From Acidimicrobiia bacterium (GTDB taxonomy: Bacteria; Actinomycetota; Acidimicrobiia; Acidimicrobiales; AC-14), in contig JAFAUA010000182.1 of NCBI GenBank assembly GCA_019243595.1, positions 1 through 10,739 of the forward strand: a stretch of DNA of 10,739 nucleotides, in the 5' to 3' direction. The notes under the pieces were generated by a model. It had not been told where the DNA came from and did no database searches. It saw only the letters and a program-made list of their open reading frames with translations. The translations under genes were made by a program, and so were the position numbers. Below are positions 5,958 through 10,739 of the stretch, in pieces (within the stretch, counting starts at the first letter, position 1; each line of letters begins with the position of its first letter).

Positions 5958-6802
5958 TTCACTGCCCCTTCGTCTGCGGGTCGGGCCTGGTCGGTCTTGA
6001 GGAAGGCGTCGGGGAAGCCGACGCTCCCGGCGGCCGCCGGCAGGGCGGCGGCGTTGGGCGGCAGGGCGATCAGCTCAGGATGTCCGCCAGCGACGAGCGC
6101 CTTGACGGCGTTGAGCACGGCGACGTGCTGAGCCTCGACGCCCATAATCGAGGCGGTCACCTTGCGGGCGTTGAGATCACCCAGTGCGGCGACATTGGCG
6201 TTGTAGGTCTCTGCCGCGCCCGTCTCCAGCTTGATGGCCAGGTCGACCACGGGGCCCGGCCCCGTGAGAGTGGGCTTGGCCTTGTTGACCACGTCGAGGA
6301 GGACGGGGTCGGGGTTCGTCTGCGCCTTCCCACCGAGCTGTGCAATCGCGGCGTTGAAGGCCTTGGCGTGCTCGGCATGCTGATCCTTCGTCTTCATGGC
6401 GAAGGCTTTGACGACCGGGTTGGCCGCGCCGCCGCCGATGAACGGCAGCGTCAGCGCGACGCCGTACGTCGCGACGGCAAGGTTTTCGAGAGACGCGGCC
6501 GTCTGAAGGATCTGGACGTCCATCGCCTGGTCGGCGAATGCGGGCGAGTCGAACAGTTTCAAGAGCGCGGCACCGAATCCGGCTGCGGCGAGCGCGCCGG
6601 TGCCGAGCCTCGTCCGAAGCACGTCGCCGCGGTCACGGTTGAACGCCGCGATCTCGCCCCCGTCGATCCCACCGTGGGCACGTTGCTCCCGGCCTTGCTC
6701 AACGAGCTCGGCCAGCGGCTCCTGCGTCGCTCGCATGGCGTCGGCCTGGAGGTCCTGGGACTCCTCGGCCAACGACGCGAGGGCCCGTTCGTCGTAGCTC
6801 AC
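5954..6802 (-). CDS. Ferritin-like domain protein, paralogue with degenerate Tat signal
   Basis: A 282-residue protein with the same plan as the next gene: cytoplasmic lead, a signal-like segment, then a ferritin-like helix bundle with E106, H142 and H145 in QHAEH, E193, and E223 with H226 in EAQH. The signal region reads FNRDRGDVLRTRLGTGALAAAGFGAALL, ending in SPAFA: the hydrophobic core and an Ala-x-Ala cleavage site are present, but the twin-arginine pair is replaced by R-D-R and there is no lipobox. It may be exported together with its paralogue or stay anchored. The GTG at 6802 is chosen because GGAGG lies 7 bases upstream; the GTG at 6808 lies almost on top of that site. Its stop overlaps the next start (GTGA). 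Both paralogues share the tail PDxFxKTDxARP, so they arose by tandem duplication. Confidence 0.87.
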   Translation of the reverse strand: MSYDERALASLAEESQDLQADAMRATQEPLAELVEQGREQRAHGGIDGGEIAAFNRDRGDVLRTRLGTGALAAAGFGAALLKLFDSPAFADQAMDVQILQTAASLENLAVATYGVALTLPFIGGGAANPVVKAFAMKTKDQHAEHAKAFNAAIAQLGGKAQTNPDPVLLDVVNKAKPTLTGPGPVVDLAIKLETGAAETYNANVAALGDLNARKVTASIMGVEAQHVAVLNAVKALVAGGHPELIALPPNAAALPAAAGSVGFPDAFLKTDQARPADEGAVK

Positions 6803-6939
6803 TCGCACTCCTCCTCAACGGGGCTCATCGCTTCGAGCCGCGGCGGCCCCTGGTTGTCCGCGTCCCGTTGTTGTCTCGCTCTCCGGAGCGGGTGAGTGCA
6901 ACGGATGCCGCAAATCCGAAAATTCGAGAGACCCGGCGG

Positions 6940-7725
6940 TCAGAACGAGCCGTACGAGCGCAGGGCGCGATCGGCCAAGCCGAGGCCCTCCAGCCCGGGG
7001 AGCCGGTCGACGCACCGGTCGATTCGTTGCGCCGAAGCCCTGCCCTCGTCGGCGAAGAGGTAGCGAATTAGGAATCGCACCTCGGACGCGGGCATCACGC
7101 CCGCCCCAACCGGAGTCCAAAGCTTCTTCAGCGCAAAGCGCGTCAGTCGTTGGGCGGCCCGGCTCCTCGCCAAGCGCCGCGCTGCCTCTGAGGAATAGAA
7201 GTCGATGTGACGTCCCTCTTGGCGCATGAGCCGGCGCAACAGCTCACTGAGGACAGGATGCTTCGCCCGGGCGCCGAGCCGGGCGTAGGCGGCCTGCGTG
7301 CTCCATTCGTTGATCGCACCCCATGTCATGTGCACGGCCACGAAGTCCGGCGCAACCGTGGACGCCAACCACATCAGCAGCGGCTCGGCGCGGTCCTTGC
7401 GGCCGAGCGAGCGCCGCATCGGTGCGACGCGGTCGATCCCGGCCAGTTCGCCGTGAGCGCGCAGGACGCTGGCGATTGCTTCCCCGTGCCAGAACTCCTC
7501 GAAGTTCCACAGCGTGAGGAAGGTGGTGATCTCGGGCTCGCGGTGGGCGCGCGTGACGAGCAGGTCGCGCAAATAGCAGACCGTGTGGTTCTCGACGTCG
7601 TGCATGTAGCGCAGGCAGCGAAGCGCCTCGGGGTCGAGCGGCCGGTCACGGAATGATCCGAAGTCGAGGTCGTCGACAGTGACCGGCTGGACGCGGCCCA
7701 CGTAGTCGGCGAGGTCGAAGCCCAC
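6940..7725 (-). CDS. Cytoplasmic diiron protein of the ferritin-like/acyl-ACP-desaturase type
   Basis: A 261-residue helical protein without signal peptide. A diiron ligand set can be read from the spacing: E45 (DVENHT), E76 or E77 with H80 (NFEEFWHGEA), E140 (INEWSTQ), and E170 with H173 (RQEGRHIDFY), i.e. two ExxH motifs about 90 residues apart as in acyl-ACP desaturases and related oxygenases. Reaction and substrate are unknown; hydroxylation or desaturation of an acyl or other small substrate is the family expectation. The GTG at 7725 gives the N-terminus; a weak GAAGAG precedes it. It stands 137 bases ahead of the ferritin-like pair and may share their transcript. It is the third ferritin-fold protein in a row, though of a distant subfamily. 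Confidence 0.82.
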   Translation of the reverse strand: MGFDLADYVGRVQPVTVDDLDFGSFRDRPLDPEALRCLRYMHDVENHTVCYLRDLLVTRAHREPEITTFLTLWNFEEFWHGEAIASVLRAHGELAGIDRVAPMRRSLGRKDRAEPLLMWLASTVAPDFVAVHMTWGAINEWSTQAAYARLGARAKHPVLSELLRRLMRQEGRHIDFYSSEAARRLARSRAAQRLTRFALKKLWTPVGAGVMPASEVRFLIRYLFADEGRASAQRIDRCVDRLPGLEGLGLADRALRSYGSF

Positions 7726-7772
7726 ATCGGACTCTTCGGTGCAGGTGCGCCCCCCGGATGGCGGGTTCAGCT

Positions 7773-7796
7773 CGGCCTCCTCAGTGGAGGAGGCCG
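7773..7796 (-). terminator. Hairpin terminator after the RibD/DHFR-like gene
   Basis: CGGCCTCCTC (7773-7782) and GAGGAGGCCG (7787-7796) pair perfectly over 10 bp with a 4-base loop, starting 4 bases after the stop codon of the leftward operon. There is no T-tract, as is common for high-GC actinobacterial terminators. It separates that operon from the ferritin/tat cluster. Confidence 0.75.
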
Positions 7797-7800
7797 CTCG

Positions 7801-8442
7801 TCACCGGGTGAACGTGAGGTGGGTGACGCCGCTGGGTGTCGAGACCACCTCTACCTCGTACTGCTGCTCCAGCCCCTCGAGGCCGTCCCACAGCCGAACG
7901 CCGCGGCCGAGGAGGATCGGCACCTGCACGACGTGCAGGTGGTCGACCAGACCAGCGGCGAGGAAGTCTCGTACCACCGTCGGACCCCCGCCGATGCGGA
8001 CGTCCTGACCCGCGGCGGCCTCCCGCGCCACCTCGAGTGCCTCCGCGGGCGTTGCCTCGAGGAAGTGGAACGTTGTGCCACCCTCCATCTCGATCGGCGA
8101 ACGTGGGCGATGGGTCAGCACAAACGTCGGCGTATGGAACGGCGGGTTTTCGCCCCACCAGCCGCGCCACTCGGGGTCGTCCTGCCAGCCCGGCGGACCG
8201 AACTTGTTCGAGCCCATGATCTCGGCACCGATGCCCGGTCCGTGCCGTTCGGCGATCGCGTCGTCGACCCCCTCGCTGCCGCCCGACTGGCCGAAGAGTT
8301 CGGTACGGGCATACCGGGTGGCGAACATCCACTGGTGGAGCCGCTGCCCGGCGTGACCGAACGGCGTGTCGAGGGACTGCCCCTCGCCCGTGGCGAACCC
8401 ATCGAGCGAGATCGAGAAGTTGTGGACGCGGACGCGTGACAT
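7801..8442 (-). CDS. RibD C-terminal/dihydrofolate-reductase-like reductase
   Basis: A 213-residue protein of the RibD_C/DHFR fold (YyaP-like group). Diagnostic pieces are the N-terminal strand with ISLDG (11-15), the nucleotide-binding EIMGSNKFG (74-82), PTFVLTH (105-111), and the long IGGGPTVVRDFL...VDHLH...PILLGRG block (150-181) that binds NADPH. It would reduce an unknown small substrate with NAD(P)H. It is not placed with folate or riboflavin genes, so neither pathway is supported. The ATG lies 10 bases after the stop of the SCO6745-like gene without a strong ribosome site, so translation is probably coupled. It is the last gene of its operon. Confidence 0.88.
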   Translation of the reverse strand: MSRVRVHNFSISLDGFATGEGQSLDTPFGHAGQRLHQWMFATRYARTELFGQSGGSEGVDDAIAERHGPGIGAEIMGSNKFGPPGWQDDPEWRGWWGENPPFHTPTFVLTHRPRSPIEMEGGTTFHFLEATPAEALEVAREAAAGQDVRIGGGPTVVRDFLAAGLVDHLHVVQVPILLGRGVRLWDGLEGLEQQYEVEVVSTPSGVTHLTFTR

Positions 8443-8452
8443 GGGGTCGGGT

Positions 8453-9274
8453 CTACCAGGGCTGGGCGGCGAGGAGGAGTGCGGCGAGCGGCTCGAGCGT
8501 GGCCATCAGCTCGTCGAGCTCTTCGGGCTCGAGGCATTCGTAGGGCTTCGTCGCCAGGTCGTCTGTCAGTGCCTCGACCCGCTGCTTGACAGCGCGGCCC
8601 TCTTCGCTGAGCCAGCCGTCATCGCCGACCAGGCCGCGAGCGCGCATGCCGTCGATGACAGCAGCGATCTGCGCGGCTGGTAGGTGGTGGATGCGTCCGA
8701 ACTTCGCCGCGGGCATGTCCATGGCGAGGGCGAGCAGAACATGCGCCTCCAGACGGCCGACACCCTCGATCATCAGAGCGGCGATGTGTCCGTCGCCGCG
8801 GTGCTCGCGCAGCAGCGAGGCGGCGTGGAACAGGCGGGTCGCCACGTCATCGGGGATCGGGAGTGCAAGCAGCGCGGCGTACATCGACCGGCCCTCGCCC
8901 GGTGCGCTGATCGCAGCCTTCGTCAACAGATCAGCAGCGCGGGCGAAGGCGGGGGTGTCGACGTGATCGGCAAGGATCCGCCGCAACGCCTTCGTGCACC
9001 CCGCCCGGCGAGCGGCAATCGCCGCCTCGGGCGTGGTGGTGTGCCACACCTTGGGAATGTGTCTCGCCACCTCGCCGGGAGCGAAGTTGTAGAAGAGCGC
9101 GTCCACCACTTTCGCCGTGGCGAGGCCGAGCGGTGCCGCCCGTCCCGCGAAGTAGGTGTCCCAGTAGTTGGTGAACCCGAGGGCGAACATCGCTTCGTTC
9201 GGCTCGTCGGCTGAGTAGGGAATAGCACCGATCGGTTCGACGAGTTCGAACATCCGGCGTGCCATCGAGCTCAT
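8453..9274 (-). CDS. SCO6745/SalK-like family protein
   Basis: A 273-residue protein with the features I associate with the actinobacterial SCO6745 (SalK-like) group: a start of the form MARRMFELVEPIGAIPY, the block YFAGRAAPLG (41-50), FYNF (61-64) and LREHRGDGHIA (155-165). The C-terminal part (about 200-250) looks like a winged-helix unit with a beta hairpin at DDGWLSEEGRAV, so the protein may be a regulator or a structural relative of MarR proteins. No biochemical role is established to my knowledge. AGGG lies about 8 bases before the ATG at 9274; an ATG three codons later is possible. It sits 19 bases after the crotonase gene and 10 before the reductase gene. Confidence 0.85.
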   Translation of the reverse strand: MSSMARRMFELVEPIGAIPYSADEPNEAMFALGFTNYWDTYFAGRAAPLGLATAKVVDALFYNFAPGEVARHIPKVWHTTTPEAAIAARRAGCTKALRRILADHVDTPAFARAADLLTKAAISAPGEGRSMYAALLALPIPDDVATRLFHAASLLREHRGDGHIAALMIEGVGRLEAHVLLALAMDMPAAKFGRIHHLPAAQIAAVIDGMRARGLVGDDGWLSEEGRAVKQRVEALTDDLATKPYECLEPEELDELMATLEPLAALLLAAQPW

Positions 9275-9293
9275 CGTGCGACCCTGCGAGGCG

Positions 9294-10109
9294 TCAGCGG
9301 AGCCTCCATTCGATGCGCTTCCCCGACGCGAAGAAGGCCTGGCCCTCGGCGATCGACTGCTGGTTGGTGCCCATGGCGATGTACCCGTACGCCTGGTCCA
9401 GCGCCTGCAGCCGGCTCTGCTCGAGGGCCATCCAGATGGCGCGGAGGGTGCCCTGGATGGCGAGCGGCGGCGCCGAGGCGATGGCTTCGGCGGCCCACGC
9501 CGCAGCGTTGTGCAGTTCAGCGCCGGCCACGACCTCGGACACCATCCCGATCTGGAATGCCCGTTGGGCAGACATGCGTTCGTAATTGCCTAGCAACGCG
9601 ACGCGCATGATCTCGCTGAACGGCATCTTTTGCAGCATGTGGATCGGCTCGAAGGCGGCGGTCATGCCATAGGTGACATGGGGGTCGAAGAAGGTCGCAT
9701 GCTCGGCGGCGATTATGAACTCGACCTCTCCCAGCATGTAGAAGGCACCACCGCAGGCCATACCGTTGACCGCGGCGATCACGGGCTTCCAGAGGTCGTT
9801 GGACTTCGGGCCAATGTTCTCGCCTGGATCGTCGAACATGAATGGCGTCGAGCCTGAGCCCAGCTCGAGTTCGTCGGGGCGGTCGCCGCCCATGGTCTCT
9901 GTTCGATCGATGCCGGTGCAGAAGGCCTTTTCGCCCGCGCCCGTGAGCACTGCGCACCGCACGTCGTCGTTGCCGCGGAGCCCACGCCACATGTCGCGCA
10001 GCTCGTGCTGCATCTTTGCGTTGAACGCGTTGTGTACGTCCGGCCGGTTCAGCGTGACCCAGGCGACGCCGTCCTTCTCTTCGTACAGGATGGTCTCGTA
10101 GTCAGGCAC
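9294..10109 (-). CDS. Enoyl-CoA hydratase/isomerase (crotonase) family protein
   Basis: A 271-residue crotonase-fold protein acting on an acyl-CoA thioester in the cytoplasm. The domain is complete: VAWVTLNRPDVHNAFN (15-30), the two oxyanion-hole segments KAFCTGID (61-68) and MACGGAFYM (117-125), and DPHVTYGM (142-149). The two glutamates that normally catalyse hydration are absent: the first site reads GAFY instead of GCEL/GAGC-like, and the second has H in DPHV where PE is usual. It may therefore be an isomerase, hydrolase or another crotonase reaction. The GTG at 10109 is chosen because GGAG lies 7 bases upstream and the preceding residues in the open frame do not look like protein; that frame could start at 10142. 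It is the first gene of its operon and diverges from a phosphotransferase gene. Confidence 0.92.
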   Translation of the reverse strand: MPDYETILYEEKDGVAWVTLNRPDVHNAFNAKMQHELRDMWRGLRGNDDVRCAVLTGAGEKAFCTGIDRTETMGGDRPDELELGSGSTPFMFDDPGENIGPKSNDLWKPVIAAVNGMACGGAFYMLGEVEFIIAAEHATFFDPHVTYGMTAAFEPIHMLQKMPFSEIMRVALLGNYERMSAQRAFQIGMVSEVVAGAELHNAAAWAAEAIASAPPLAIQGTLRAIWMALEQSRLQALDQAYGYIAMGTNQQSIAEGQAFFASGKRIEWRLR

Positions 10110-10148
10110 GTACTGGCTCCGTCTCGTCGAGCATTTGGCCAAGCGGGT

Positions 10149-10165
10149 CGGTGTAAATCACACCG
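10149..10165. promoter_or_regulatory. Inverted repeat in divergent promoter region (operator candidate)
   Basis: CGGTGT and ACACCG form perfect 6-base arms around AAATC, 40 bases ahead of the crotonase start and 48 ahead of the phosphotransferase start. The length and symmetry fit a TetR- or GntR-type dimer site that could control both genes. No matching regulator gene is in the window. Confidence 0.45.
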
Positions 10166-10212
10166 TGAGGCGCGAGGCCTAGACGATACGTTGACGCCGA
10201 TGCGTCCCGCGG

Positions 10213-10739
10213 ATGAGCATGGACACCGATCGCCTTAGCGACTGGATGGACGACGAGGGGCTGCCCGGGAAGGGCGAGCCGCTCACGACGTCTTTTATCG
10301 CCGGCGGCTCGCAGAACGAGATCTACGAGGTCCGGCGTGGTGACCTGCACGGCGCGCTCCGCATTCCGCCACCCTCGGCTCCTGCAGACCGCGACGAGGG
10401 GATCTGGCGTGAATGGCGCATCACGGAAGCGCTGGAGGGCACCGACGTTCCTCACACACCGGCAATCGCCGCCTGCCGGGACCCGGCAGTGCTCGGTCGC
10501 GCGTTCTATCTGATGGGCTTCGTCGACGGCTGGTCGCCGATGGGGCTCGAGCAACCGGACGGGACGCGACCGTGGCCCGAGCCGTTCCTCAGCGACCTCG
10601 AAGTGCGGAAGGGGCTCGGATATCAACTCGTCGAGGGCATCGCGCTGCTGAGCAAGGTCGACTGGCGAGCACGAGGCCTCGAAGACCTCGGCCGACCCGA
10701 CGGCTTCCACGAGCGCCAGGTCGAGCGGTGGTCGACCTA
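10213..10739 (+). CDS. Phosphotransferase-family (APH/ACAD10-like kinase) protein, runs off right edge
   Basis: The first 175 codons are present and open. The N-lobe of an aminoglycoside-phosphotransferase-like kinase is visible: a glycine loop FIAGGSQNEIYEV (28-40), a strand with LRIPPP (49-54; arginine at the place of the ATP-binding lysine, frequent in this subfamily), a helix with the conserved glutamate (WREWRITEAL, 65-74) and a hinge FYLMGFVDGW (98-107). The motif GLEDLGRPDGFHERQVERW (155-173) is typical of the group related to human ACAD10/11, which acts on hydroxyacyl-type or unknown substrates rather than antibiotics. The catalytic loop lies beyond the edge. The start may be the ATG at 10213 or at 10219. 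Divergence from a crotonase gene fits a role in acyl-CoA catabolism. Confidence 0.87.
   Translation, partial: MSMDTDRLSDWMDDEGLPGKGEPLTTSFIAGGSQNEIYEVRRGDLHGALRIPPPSAPADRDEGIWREWRITEALEGTDVPHTPAIAACRDPAVLGRAFYLMGFVDGWSPMGLEQPDGTRPWPEPFLSDLEVRKGLGYQLVEGIALLSKVDWRARGLEDLGRPDGFHERQVERWST

Noticed and set aside
6080..6895. Plus-strand open frame of 271 residues
   Set aside because: Antisense shadow of the ferritin-like gene, which has conserved metal ligands.
10102..10710. Minus-strand open frame of 202 residues
   Set aside because: Antisense to the phosphotransferase, whose kinase motifs are evident.

Overview
High-GC DNA with GTG starts, a Tat-dependent lipoprotein, an SCO6745-family protein and a cytochrome-free blue-copper lipoprotein points to a member of the Actinomycetota, probably a little-studied soil or aquatic lineage (Acidimicrobiia-like is a guess from gene content, not a measured placement). 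The window joins two kinds of DNA at a tRNA gene.

Left part (1-3420): the end of an integrated mobile element. A MobF-type (TrwC/TraI-like) conjugative relaxase runs off the left edge on the minus strand. It is separated by a 458-base divergent control region from a plus-strand tyrosine integrase. The control region holds hairpins just ahead of the relaxase, a sigma70-like promoter whose -35 box lies inside four GGTC(A) repeats spaced exactly 10 bases apart, and palindromes ahead of the integrase. Behind the integrase are two small, closely linked genes of unknown function (149 and 86 residues) and a 270-base non-coding stretch with a 24-base tandem repeat. A tRNA-Pro(UGG) gene follows, with its 3' end, including an encoded CCA, facing the element. 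This suggests insertion into the tRNA 3' end, with the other attachment site beyond the left edge.

Middle part (3578-7725): a minus-strand cluster that reads, in order of transcription, a cytoplasmic diiron (acyl-ACP-desaturase/ferritin-like) protein, two paralogous exported ferritin-like proteins, tatA, tatC, a tatB-like gene and a cupredoxin lipoprotein. Start/stop overlaps (GTGA) join two of the gene pairs. One ferritin-like protein has a full twin-arginine lipoprotein signal; its paralogue has only a broken one. The set looks like a Tat translocon carried together with its own metalloprotein cargo.

Right part (7773-10739): a hairpin terminator closes a second minus-strand operon made of a crotonase-family enzyme lacking the usual catalytic glutamates, an SCO6745/SalK-like protein and a RibD/DHFR-like reductase. 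A phosphotransferase-family (APH/ACAD10-like) gene diverges from it and runs off the right edge; a 6+6 inverted repeat in the shared promoter region is a candidate operator. These genes look like ordinary actinobacterial acyl-CoA/xenobiotic metabolism.
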